A DNA stretch of 8,459 nucleotides from CAYVFC01 sp964450715 (GCA_964450715.1 CAYVFC010000224.1:1-8459); one strand, 5' to 3'. Counted from the first letter of the stretch, positions 1 to 6,204 are shown. The notes: a model not told the origin generated them from the sequence alone. A program made the numbers and translations.

Positions 1-121
1 CCCGGTCCGGACCCTGGCCGCTGGATCCCTCGGGATGGGAGCTGCTTCCGGCGAGAATGCGCGGTACGCCGCGTATAGAATCGAGAGCCGTTGGGGAGGG
101 GCTTGCCCCCGATCGCTACGG

Positions 122-2011
122 CTATTCCGGCGGTCGCTCCATGGTGCCGACGATCTTGACGCGCTGGGCGGAGACCCGCAACACGCAGGTGTAGGAGTCG
201 TTGACGCCGTCGCCGTCGGTGTCCACGCCGGGCTCACCGATGGGATTGAGGATGGGGCCGAGCAGCGAGGAGCAGCCCTCCTTGAACATCTCCAGCATGG
301 AGTCGCACTCGTCCAGGGTGGGATCGGACCACTGGCCGCCGATTGCCCCCGCCACCAGCGAGCCGCACGGCCTGAGCGTCGAGCCGAAACACAGGGCCAG
401 CAACTCGGCCGGGATGGGGATGGTGTTGAAGGAGTCCTCGTGAAAGGCGCCGCAGAGCACGCCGGTCGGCATGACGTTGGGGCGGTCGGCCGGGTCGGCC
501 ACCCAGTTGCCCACGGTCTCCGGAGCGGTGAAGGTGGGGATGATGTTGTCGGGCGGGCCGGGCGGGGTGCTGAAGTTACCGTCGACCTCGATGCGCGACA
601 TCATCTTTTGCAGCATGTAGGTCGTCCCGCCCATGTCGAAGCCGGCATTGACCGGCGCGGTTGACATCACCACCCCGATCTCCTGCCCGGAAAACTCGCC
701 CGTGCCCAGGAAGCTCTCGCCTGGCGTGGTGACCAGCGGCTCCAGGGTCACATCGAAGTGCTCGAGGTAAGCGTGGACCGGCAGGTCCAGGGTGTTGGCG
801 CCGGCGGTTGTAGGCCAGGGATCCACGGGCTCACCCATGGCCAGCCCCAGGTTGGCGTTGGGATCGGGAACCTGTCCGCTGTAGTCGTCCACGTCCATGG
901 AGTAGAAGTAGGCCTGGATCGACCCGTCGTCCATCATGCCGTTGATGGCGTCGTTGACCAGGTCGAGTATGGCCGACACCCCGTTGGCATCCTTGGGGAA
1001 GAGGTCCTGGAAGGCGTTGCCCCCGTCTGCGTCGTAGTTGGGGTTGTTGGCCGGGTTGGCGTAGAAGCAGTAGTCCGGAGCGGGCTCGGTGGAGAGATCC
1101 ATACGCGTGCCGCGGAAGGTCACCTCGACCTTGCACTTGAAATCGCACCCGTCCAGGCTCGCGGTATTGCCGTCGTCGCACTGCTCCTCGCCCTCGACCG
1201 TGCCGTTGCCGCAGACGCCGATGGTGCACTCGGCGGTACAGTCGCCGCCGGTGCCGTTCTGCTCGCCCAGGTCGCACTCCTCGTTCGGCTGCACCACTCC
1301 GTCGCCGCATATCGAGTAAACGCACACGCCGTTCTGGCAGTAGCCCTGCCCGCGGTCGCAGAGGGTGTTGTCCGGCAGCGGGTCCCCGGCCACCCAGGTG
1401 TGGGTGGCCTCGTCGCAGCTGGCGGTGGGATCGCACATGTTGACGTTGCCGCCCTCCTCGCCCGCCTGGCAGGTGAACTCGCAGAGCTTGGTACAGCCGT
1501 CGGTGTCGTCGGTGTTGCCGTCGTCGCACTGCTCGTCCTGTTGCACCACGGCGTTGCCGCACTCGAGCGGATAGCACCTGCCGTTGTAGCACCAGGCGTT
1601 GTCGCCGCAGACCTCGCCGTCGGTCGCCTTGTCCGGGCCGGGCAGGCAGGTATGCGTGGCCAGGTCGCAGCTCATGCTGCTTCCGCTGCAGACGTCTGCC
1701 AGCACGTCGCAATCGCTATCGACCTCGCAGGTGAACTCGCAGAGCGGGGTGCAGCCGTCGGTCTGGTCCTCGTTACCATCGTCGCACTGCTCCGGGTCCT
1801 CGACCACGCCGTTGCCGCACCCGGTCCCGGGCTCGGCACCGCCGCTGCCCGCCGCAGGGTCTCCGCCCTGCCCTCCGGTTCCGGCTTCGGACTGCGGGCC
1901 GCCCGTTCCCCCGCTGCCGGCGTCCGCAGAGACGGTCGGCCGGTCGCCGCCGCCGCACCCGGCGCAGACTAAAAACGATAACAGAACGAGGGCCACTGTC
2001 GTGCTACGCAT
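122..2011 (-). CDS. Cys-rich lipoprotein with myxobacterial disulfide repeats (DUF4215-like)
   Basis: Predicted 629-residue lipoprotein. Residues 1-19 form a signal peptide with a hydrophobic core and end in CAGC; Cys19 is the likely lipidated residue, although -3 is Cys rather than the usual Leu. Residues 20-64 are a Gly/Ser/Thr/Asp-rich linker. Four repeats of the myxobacterial Cys-rich type follow at about 65-95, 151-181, 235-264 and 267-293, with CGNG(V/T)V and EQCDDGN cores. The first two head similar modules of about 85 residues. Residues 298-629 form a C-terminal domain that I do not recognise; it contains a DTDGDGVND Asp-rich loop near 597-605 that could bind calcium. The ATG is preceded by GGAG at good spacing (2018-2021 on the complement), which supports the start. 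The likely location is the envelope surface; the function is unknown. It is transcribed away from the methyltransferase at 2301. Confidence 0.9.
   Translation of the reverse strand: MRSTTVALVLLSFLVCAGCGGGDRPTVSADAGSGGTGGPQSEAGTGGQGGDPAAGSGGAEPGTGCGNGVVEDPEQCDDGNEDQTDGCTPLCEFTCEVDSDCDVLADVCSGSSMSCDLATHTCLPGPDKATDGEVCGDNAWCYNGRCYPLECGNAVVQQDEQCDDGNTDDTDGCTKLCEFTCQAGEEGGNVNMCDPTASCDEATHTWVAGDPLPDNTLCDRGQGYCQNGVCVYSICGDGVVQPNEECDLGEQNGTGGDCTAECTIGVCGNGTVEGEEQCDDGNTASLDGCDFKCKVEVTFRGTRMDLSTEPAPDYCFYANPANNPNYDADGGNAFQDLFPKDANGVSAILDLVNDAINGMMDDGSIQAYFYSMDVDDYSGQVPDPNANLGLAMGEPVDPWPTTAGANTLDLPVHAYLEHFDVTLEPLVTTPGESFLGTGEFSGQEIGVVMSTAPVNAGFDMGGTTYMLQKMMSRIEVDGNFSTPPGPPDNIIPTFTAPETVGNWVADPADRPNVMPTGVLCGAFHEDSFNTIPIPAELLALCFGSTLRPCGSLVAGAIGGQWSDPTLDECDSMLEMFKEGCSSLLGPILNPIGEPGVDTDGDGVNDSYTCVLRVSAQRVKIVGTMERPPE
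1121..1819 (-). repeat. Cys-rich repeat modules inside the lipoprotein gene
   Basis: This segment encodes residues 65-297. Residues 65-150 and 151-234 are two related modules: a CGN..V...EQCDDGN..(D/Q)TDGCT.LCEFTC head, then a CD.ATHT segment, then a CxNG(R/V)C tail. Residues 235-264 and 267-297 are two shorter repeats without the tail. In module 2 the Cys that follows CDLATHT in module 1 (Cys122) is Trp206, encoded by TGG at 1394-1396, so one position of the disulfide pattern is lost. Confidence 0.75.
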
Positions 2012-2072
2012 GAAGGCTCCTTTTCTCGAAACAGAACAGAGCGGGCCGCGCGGACAACGGCGGGCGCCTTAT

Positions 2073-2100
2073 TAACCGCATGGTTACTAAATGGTTACTA
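2073..2100. promoter_or_regulatory. Direct plus inverted repeat in the divergent intergenic region (possible operator)
   Basis: ATGGTTACTA occurs at 2080-2089 and again at 2091-2100, an 11-bp period that puts both copies on nearly the same face of the helix. TAACC-gcat-GGTTA at 2073-2086 forms an inverted repeat with the first copy. The site lies 62-90 bp upstream of the lipoprotein ATG. On the minus strand a TTAATA sequence (2071-2076) could be a -10 element, which would place the repeats over or next to the -35 region. That fits a regulator or activator site for the lipoprotein gene. The rest of 2012-2300 holds an AT-rich stretch near 2136-2160 and no gene that I can support. The promoter assignment is inference. 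Confidence 0.35.
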
Positions 2101-2300
2101 CATCCGGTCGTACGACGGGAGGCGAGCTTCCAGTAAAAAGTACAGAAAAATCATTATTAACGAGCGCGGACCTCCATCTCTGCTAAGCAACGTTGAAACT
2201 TTGAAATGCGAACGGAACAGCTCTGCGCATCGAAAAGCAATGAGTTGACGTTCTCTCGGTCGGAAGATCCGTTGCCCGCTCCTAGGGCCAGGTGAGGTCC

Positions 2301-3089
2301 ATGACCGCCTTTGATTCCGTTTCCGCCGAATACCAGAGCAAAGCCCTTGTTCAGCAGGCGGCCGCCTCGCGCTTGATCGATCTGCTGCAGATCGATGCCA
2401 CCAGCTCTGTGCTCGACGTGGCTTGCGGCCCGGGGCACGTGACCGATCGGCTCCGGACCCTGGTGCACGGCAGCGTGGTCGGCACCGATATCTCTCCGGG
2501 CATGATCGACGAAGCGAGATCGCGCTACCCCGAGCTGGAGTTCCGCTGCGTGGCAGCGGAGGAGCTGGACTACGTCGAGCGCTTCGACATCGCTTTCTGT
2601 AACTCGGCGCTGGTCTGGTTCGCGCAACCCGAGCAGGCGCTGCGGGCCATCGCGCGTGCCCTGAAACCGGGGGGAAGGATCGGAGTGTCCAATCCGGCGA
2701 CCTCGCAATGGTCGCCCTGGCTACTCGATATCCTTTCCGAGGTAACTGCTCGACCGGAGATCCAGCCGACCTTTGCCCGCTGGAAAAGCCCGTGGTTCTT
2801 TCTGCCGACGGAAGAGGACTACCGGTCGATGTTCGAACGCTGCGGATTCATAACGCGCCACTTGCAGGTCGAACGGGAAGCGCGGGAGTACCCCGTAGAA
2901 AAGGCCTTTGACGTCTACCTGTCGGGTCCGGCTAACGGTCTCACCTGCGAGGCCTACTACGCCTGCCCGGTGGACGAGGGATACATCGCGCGCTTCAACG
3001 GATACGTGCGGGAAGCGATGGAGCGAGACGCGGTGAATGGGCGTACGGTGACGGTCTTCAATCGACTCTACTACGTGGGGGAGAAATGA
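2301..3089 (+). CDS. Class I SAM-dependent methyltransferase (UbiE/trans-aconitate methyltransferase-like)
   Basis: Predicted 262-residue cytosolic methyltransferase with the Rossmann-type SAM fold. Motif I is VLDVACGPG (37-45), with the acidic residue that follows strand 2 in GTDIS (Asp63). AAEEL (85-89) is in the adenine-binding position, FDIAFCNSALVW (95-106) is motif IV, and LKPGGRIGVS (121-130) is the strand 5 region. Length and motif order are normal, so the gene looks intact. The substrate cannot be told from the sequence; small-molecule methyltransferases of the Methyltransf_11/25 type are the closest style. I chose the ATG at 2301 because AGGTGAGG (2290-2297) lies just upstream. An in-frame GTG at 2292 would add three residues but sits inside that ribosome-binding sequence. 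It is divergent from the lipoprotein gene and convergent with the TetR remnant 37 bp downstream. No partner gene hints at a pathway. Confidence 0.88.
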   Translation: MTAFDSVSAEYQSKALVQQAAASRLIDLLQIDATSSVLDVACGPGHVTDRLRTLVHGSVVGTDISPGMIDEARSRYPELEFRCVAAEELDYVERFDIAFCNSALVWFAQPEQALRAIARALKPGGRIGVSNPATSQWSPWLLDILSEVTARPEIQPTFARWKSPWFFLPTEEDYRSMFERCGFITRHLQVEREAREYPVEKAFDVYLSGPANGLTCEAYYACPVDEGYIARFNGYVREAMERDAVNGRTVTVFNRLYYVGEK

Positions 3090-3126
3090 ACCGCACGGAC
3101 ACCTGACGGACGGACGCAAGAGGCGG

Positions 3127-3370
3127 TTACCGCGCCAGCAGGCCCGAAGAGAGTATCTGCGAAACGGTGGCGGAGAGCTGCTGCGGGTCGACGTCGCGGC
3201 CGTCGCGCAGCTGGTGGTTGCAGAGGCCGTCCAGCAGGCTGACGATGCCGACCGCAGCCAGCCGGGGATCGACGGGAAGGATGTAGCCGAGCCCTTGGCC
3301 GAGCTCGAGCAGCTCGGCGATAAAAGCGACGTAGCGGTCGCGCACCGCCTCGATCGAGTAGGTAACAAGG
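3127..3370 (-). pseudogene. 3' remnant of a TetR-family transcriptional regulator
   Basis: The minus strand encodes about 80 residues that resemble the C-terminal ligand/dimerisation domain of TetR regulators: an EAVRDRYVAFIAELLELGQ helix, a GYI.PVDPRLAAVGIVSLLDGL helix with the family's D-P..AA....LLDGL pattern, then a last helix ending LLAR and TAA at 3127-3129. The reading frame stays open upstream to 3741. That upstream part has a composition unlike a TetR DNA-binding domain (Arg/Gln/Gly-rich, no helix-turn-helix) and is probably a shadow. The N-terminal DNA-binding half is therefore missing. The break lies near 3360-3375, beside a short AT-rich stretch. The gene cannot make a working repressor as it stands. 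Assignment to TetR rests on the C-terminal pattern alone, which is the less conserved half of the family. Confidence 0.6.
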
Positions 3371-3525
3371 TTATTTATGAAGCGTCCGTTGCGGCAGGGT
3401 ATGAAGCCCTGCACCGACTCCTGCAGGATGCGCACCACCTGCGCGAGCTGGCCACCGCGCTGTGCCTGACGCTTCTGTTTGTGGCCGTGGCCACCTTCAT
3501 CATGGCCCGCGCGGCGCTGCACTGA
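3371..3525 (+). pseudogene. 3' remnant of a small membrane-protein gene (unidentified)
   Basis: In the plus frame ending at TGA 3523-3525, the last 50 or so residues look like real coding sequence. There is an amphipathic helix (EALHRLLQDAHHLRELA) followed by a hydrophobic membrane segment (LCLTLLFVAVATFIM) and a short basic tail. Codon third positions here are strongly G/C, as expected for a real gene in this genome, while the antisense reading is low in plausible structure. No start codon or ribosome-binding site belongs to it. The same frame upstream of about 3371 runs antisense to the TetR remnant, so the 5' part is probably lost. The protein family is not recognisable. The alternative is that this is only a chance open frame. 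Confidence 0.35.
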
Positions 3526-3591
3526 TCGCACAGTTACCGACGCTTCGACAACGGACCGATTCCGGTCAGCAAGGTTTTCCTGCCAGCGCGG

Positions 3592-4235
3592 ATGCCGTAT
3601 ATACGGGCCATGGTGCAGACCGGCGGCGCTTCCGTTCCCGAGCCTCCGGACCGGGCGCGGTCCCGGATCGGGCTGCTCTCGGGGCTGCTGACGCTGTTCG
3701 CGGTCGGCGTGCTGCTGCAGCACGCCTGGCGTTTCCGCCACTGGCTCATCGACGACGTCTTCATCACCTTTCGATACTCCGAGAACCTGGCCCGGGGAGC
3801 CGGGCCCGTGTTCAATCCCGGCGAGCCGGTCGAGGGCTACACCTCGTTTCTCTGGATGGCCATGCTGGCGGCGGCGCAGCCGCTGGGCCTCGACACCCTG
3901 ACGCCGGCGCGCTGGCTTACTACTCCGGGCTGCGCGTGGTGGACATGCTGGGGCTGAACGACGTTCACATCGCGCATACCCGCCCGCCCGATGTCGGCAA
4001 GGGCCGGGCCGGGCACGAGAAGGGGGACGGCCGCTACGTGCTCTCCCGCCGGCCGGACTACATCATGTTCGGCTCCTCGCGCGGCGGCAGGTTCCCGCTC
4101 TTTCGCAGCGACCGGGAGATATACCGCAGCCGCAAGTTCCGGCGGCGCTACCGCCACGAGAGCCATCCCCTGCCGGACGGCGGAACCCTGCACGTCTACC
4201 GGCACCGCAAGAGCCAGTCGTTGCATCTGGATTGA
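3592..4235 (+). pseudogene. Membrane glycosyltransferase (GT-C, ArnT/AftB-like) with internal deletion and frameshift
   Basis: Two ends of one protein family are present without the middle. The first frame (start ATG 3592 or 3610) encodes a cytosolic tail, a first membrane helix (about 27-43) and the loop with WLIDDVFITFRY, ENLARG and NPGEPVEGYTSFLW. This is the typical N-terminal loop of polyprenyl-phosphate-sugar-using GT-C enzymes; Asp54-Asp55 is where the catalytic acid is expected. After PAR near 3912 that frame turns to nonsense. From 3903 another frame encodes AGALAYYSGLRVVDMLGLND, then H..GHEKGDG.YVLSRRPDYIMFGS and a basic tail ending at TGA 4233-4235. This matches the periplasmic C-terminal end of the same kind of enzyme. 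Such proteins usually run to about 500-600 residues, so roughly 300 or more, including most membrane helices, are gone. No convincing ribosome-binding site precedes either ATG. It is almost certainly non-functional. Confidence 0.75.
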
Positions 4236-4510
4236 TCGAGAGAGGCACGAGCCGCCCAGGCGGATGACCGTGTGGCAGCGGTCATCCGACTCGCAGACCA
4301 GGCCCGGGGCGCCGGAGTCCTCGTCCTCGCCCACGCAGCTGAGCCCGAGCTTGCACTTGGCGTTCGTGTTCCCTTCGCACGCCTGGCCTGGCCCGGCCGG
4401 CGCGGCGCAGGCGCCGGTAGCGTCCGAGCAATGCAATCCCTCCCGGCAATCATCGTTTTGCGGGCAGTCCTGGCCGGCGCCCAGAAGCGGGGTGCACACG
4501 CCCGGGCAAG
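4236..4510 (-). pseudogene. Fragment of a secreted Cys-rich protein (Dickkopf N-terminal-like repeats)
   Basis: The minus strand encodes about 90 residues with regular cysteines: ACPGVCTPLLGAGQDC, C.EGLHCSDATGAC, GPGQACEG, CKLGLSCVG and GLVCESDDRC, ending near LGGSCLSRS. The pattern C..GL.C....G.C..P...GQ.C is common in secreted Cys-rich proteins of Myxococcota. The Cys frame runs through the GTG at 4497-4499 without a signal peptide or ribosome-binding site, and Cys codons continue upstream to about 4510, so the 5' end is missing. At the other end the frame stays open beyond 4236 into sequence antisense to the glycosyltransferase remnant, so the 3' end appears to be missing too. It is a remnant cut at both ends. 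It is unrelated in detail to the intact Cys-rich proteins at 122-2011 and 4658-5944. Confidence 0.6.
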
Positions 4511-4595
4511 CGGGGTGCCGAGTGGACAGCCCCCGGCTCTCGACCGACCCGCGACATCGACAGGGGCTAGATAATTGGTTCTGTCTACGAAAGCG

Positions 4596-4624
4596 TTGAA
4601 AGCCGGCCGTATTGATCCGATACT
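4596..4624 (+). promoter_or_regulatory. Sigma-70-like promoter for the Cys-rich surface protein and ompA-like gene
   Basis: TTGAAA at 4596-4601 (5 of 6 to TTGACA), a 17-bp spacer and GATACT at 4619-4624 (4 of 6 to TATAAT) form a standard-looking promoter. Transcription would start about 25-30 nt before the ATG at 4658, leaving room for the GGAGG ribosome-binding site at 4649-4653. A second AT-rich word, GATAAT at 4570-4575, has no matching -35. Assignment is by consensus match only. Confidence 0.45.
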
Positions 4625-4657
4625 GATCACGTCATCCATGGAGCTGCTGGAGGGATC

Positions 4658-5944
4658 ATGCGAAGCTGGTTGATTTTTGTTTCGATACTCATCCTTCAAG
4701 GATCGATAACATCATCGCTGCAAGCTCAAACCTGGTCGGATAACCGGAATCGCCCTGCCCTCTGGCAGATCATCTCGGTTGACGCCACGGGTGAGACAGG
4801 CTGGCCGTACGGCGAGGAAGACGTGGCCGGCGACGGATCGGGGCAATTCAGCACTGAAGAAGCCAGCGTGGACCTCAGAAGCGTCTACGCGACGGCGGAC
4901 GGCGATCGCCTCTGGTTGCGCGCGTACGTCTCTCTTGAATCCTCGCCGCCCGCCAGTGCGATGGCCTTTGTATTCATCGACGCCGACGGCAGCCAGACCA
5001 CCGGCGGAACAGCGGCGGCGACCGAGATCTGGCCCGATTTCGACGAAGATCCGACCGACGGGGGGTTCGAGCGCGCCATAGGTATCCGAGGTGACGGTAC
5101 GCTCATCGGAGTATGGAGATTCAACGAGCAGAACGCGAACTGGACAACACAACCGGACCAGGCCGGCGACGTGAACGTCGAGGTCGGCGTCGATCGGGAT
5201 CCGGTTCTGATCGCGGCAGAGAGGCACGGCTACTTCCAGGTCGACGCGGCTCACCAGATCACGGGGCTGACGGCAACCTGCGACGGCTCCATTCTGCTGC
5301 GCCTCTGGAACGACGACCCCCCGGACAACGGTTTTGGCGACGACGACTCGGCGGTTGCGGCCTGCCGGGTCGCGACCGGTGCAAACGGTGACCCGGCGGT
5401 ACTGGTGTCCGCGGGGTGCACCTCGGATGCCGAATGCCCAGCGGACGGTATCTGTTATGAAGGGACTTGCTACTTCGCGTATTCCTGCTCCACGGACGCT
5501 GATTGTCGGAGCGGAGAGACCTGTTCCAATGGGGTGTGCGTACGGGTTGTGGATGCCGAGTGCCAGGATAACGCCGACTGCGATGGATTGGTCTGCGACT
5601 CGGGGGTTTGCGTCGCTTGCAGTGATAGCGGTGCCCGCGCTTGCGACAGCGGCTACTTCTGCGCGCCGAACGGTAGCTGCATCGCTATCCGGGATACCGG
5701 AACCGATGGCGGCGTGGTCGCGGGTTCGGGAGGGTCGGTGAGCCCGGGAGCTCGGGATAGCGGTACCGAAGACGGCCTGACCGCGGGCTCCGGGGGGTCC
5801 GACAGCCCTGGGCCCGACGTACAGGGAGGAGCGTTTCATTGCGGCGTCGCCACAGGCGGTACCGAGGCGTCCGGAGCTGCTTTCTTGTTGCTGATCTGTT
5901 TTCTCGTTTTGTCGACGCGACGTCACCTGAGTAAGGGTCCGTGA
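4658..5944 (+). CDS. Secreted Cys-rich surface protein with MYXO-CTERM-like C-terminal anchor
   Basis: Predicted 428-residue exported protein. Residues 1-23 form a Sec signal peptide (cleavage likely after LQA). Residues 25-240 are a beta-rich domain with repeated Asp-rich turns (FIDADG, DFDEDPTDGG, WNDDPPDNGFGDDDS) and a carbohydrate-binding-module-like feel; I cannot name the family. Residues 254-341 hold Cys repeats of the C.SDAEC....C..G.C type. Residues 345-386 are a two-copy Gly/Ser/Asp linker. The C-terminus has Cys395 in FHCGVATGG, a hydrophobic helix (about 407-419) and Arg421-Arg422, the order of a MYXO-CTERM sorting signal (Cys motif, membrane helix, Arg cluster). That signal is processed by a myxosortase-type protease in Myxococcota; here there is a single Cys rather than a CxC pair. 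The ATG follows GGAGG by 4 nt. The stop codon lies inside the left repeat of the MITE at 5935, so the last residues Gly-Pro come from the insertion. It was probably cotranscribed with the ompA-like gene at 6205. Confidence 0.9.
   Translation: MRSWLIFVSILILQGSITSSLQAQTWSDNRNRPALWQIISVDATGETGWPYGEEDVAGDGSGQFSTEEASVDLRSVYATADGDRLWLRAYVSLESSPPASAMAFVFIDADGSQTTGGTAAATEIWPDFDEDPTDGGFERAIGIRGDGTLIGVWRFNEQNANWTTQPDQAGDVNVEVGVDRDPVLIAAERHGYFQVDAAHQITGLTATCDGSILLRLWNDDPPDNGFGDDDSAVAACRVATGANGDPAVLVSAGCTSDAECPADGICYEGTCYFAYSCSTDADCRSGETCSNGVCVRVVDAECQDNADCDGLVCDSGVCVACSDSGARACDSGYFCAPNGSCIAIRDTGTDGGVVAGSGGSVSPGARDSGTEDGLTAGSGGSDSPGPDVQGGAFHCGVATGGTEASGAAFLLLICFLVLSTRRHLSKGP
5690..5815 (+). repeat. Two-copy 63-bp repeat encoding the Gly/Ser/Asp linker
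   Basis: Two tandem 21-codon units (5690-5752 and 5753-5815) encode RD(T/S)GT..G...AGSGGS.SPG. The DNA copies have diverged more than the protein, for example GGTTCGGGAGGG against GGCTCCGGGGGG for GSGG. This suggests an old duplication kept for its composition: a flexible spacer that lifts the Cys-rich region away from the membrane anchor. Confidence 0.6.
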
Positions 5945-5984
5945 CAAAATAACTCGATCGGATTTCGGAGCGCGACGGCCCCGG
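5935..5984 (+). repeat. Left terminal inverted repeat of the MITE
   Basis: This begins GGGTCCGTGACAAAATAAC and ends GACGGCCCCGG. It contains the TGA (5942-5944) that now ends the upstream reading frame. Confidence 0.8.
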
Positions 5985-6042
5985 ATGCAAGGCGCGACGA
6001 CCAGAAATATTGGGTATATTAGAAAATCGGAGACGTTGTCGT

Positions 6043-6094
6043 CGGAAACGTACAACGCGGAGCGGGCGCTAGTCCGCGAAGCTGTACGTTTCCG
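6043..6094. repeat. Long nested hairpin inside the MITE
   Basis: CGGAAACGTACA (6043-6054) and TGTACGTTTCCG (6083-6094) are perfect 12-bp inverted repeats. Nested inside them are CGCGGA (6056-6061) and TCCGCG (6073-6078). As RNA or extruded DNA this would give an 18-bp interrupted stem. A small GGGTCC-gaa-GGACCC hairpin follows at 6108-6122. Structured interiors are common in MITEs and REP-like elements. Confidence 0.65.
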
Positions 6095-6137
6095 GCGGCA
6101 ATACGCAGGGTCCGAAGGACCCGAGTACACGCAGCAG

Positions 6138-6186
6138 CCGGGGCCGTCCCGCCCGAAAGATGGATGAGTTATTTTGTCACAGACCC
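6138..6186 (-). repeat. Right terminal inverted repeat of the MITE
   Basis: Read on the minus strand it begins GGGTCTGTGACAAAATAAC and ends GACGGCCCCGG, matching the left repeat except for one base in the outer 21 and a diverged middle with a one-base length difference. Confidence 0.8.
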
Positions 6187-6204
6187 TAAGCCCTGAGAGG
6201 GATC

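Larger units (their letters stand above)
5935..6186. mobile_element. 252-bp MITE-like non-autonomous element with TAA target duplication
   Basis: The ends form imperfect inverted repeats of about 50 bp: 5935-5984 against the reverse complement of 6138-6186. The outer 21 bp differ at one base (GGGTC, then C or T, then GTGACAAAATAACTC), and the inner ends share GACGGCCCCGG. TAA flanks both sides (5932-5934 and 6187-6189). No transposase gene fits inside; the short open frames have no ribosome-binding site or domain. Deleting the element plus one TAA joins AGT AA to GCCCTGA, which gives AGT AAG CCC TGA in frame with the upstream gene and leaves 8 nt to the next ATG. The GGG...CCC ends and a 3-bp TNA target recall IS5-family groups, but this family assignment is tentative. 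The insertion separates two genes that probably formed an operon, and may weaken or alter expression of the ompA-like gene. Confidence 0.8.

Noticed and set aside
4..13. GGTCCGGACC palindrome at the window edge
   Set aside because: Ten-base palindromes of this composition are expected by chance in GC-rich DNA, and the context is cut off by the window edge.
98..109. GGGG-CTTG-CCCC hairpin as terminator of the lipoprotein gene
   Set aside because: The stem is only four base pairs and no T-run follows on the minus strand.
758..1972. 404-residue open frame on the plus strand, antisense to the lipoprotein
   Set aside because: Its Val/Ala/Gly/His-rich composition is the expected complement of a GC-rich Cys-repeat gene; it has no ribosome-binding site or domain, and the minus frame has clear repeats and a signal peptide.
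2245..2273. TTGACG as -35 of a promoter for the methyltransferase
   Set aside because: No acceptable -10 hexamer lies 16-18 bp downstream; the match may be chance.
2157..2708. 183-residue minus-strand frame over the intergenic region and methyltransferase start
   Set aside because: Most of it is antisense to a convincing SAM-binding domain, and the codon pattern favours the plus strand.
4712..6130. 472-residue open frame on the minus strand
   Set aside because: It is antisense to the signal-peptide/Cys-rich gene and runs through the MITE; Arg/Val-rich with no domain.
5985..6167. Short open frame inside the MITE as a transposase or passenger gene
   Set aside because: It has 60 residues, no ribosome-binding site and no DDE-type motif, and it runs across a hairpin and the right inverted repeat.
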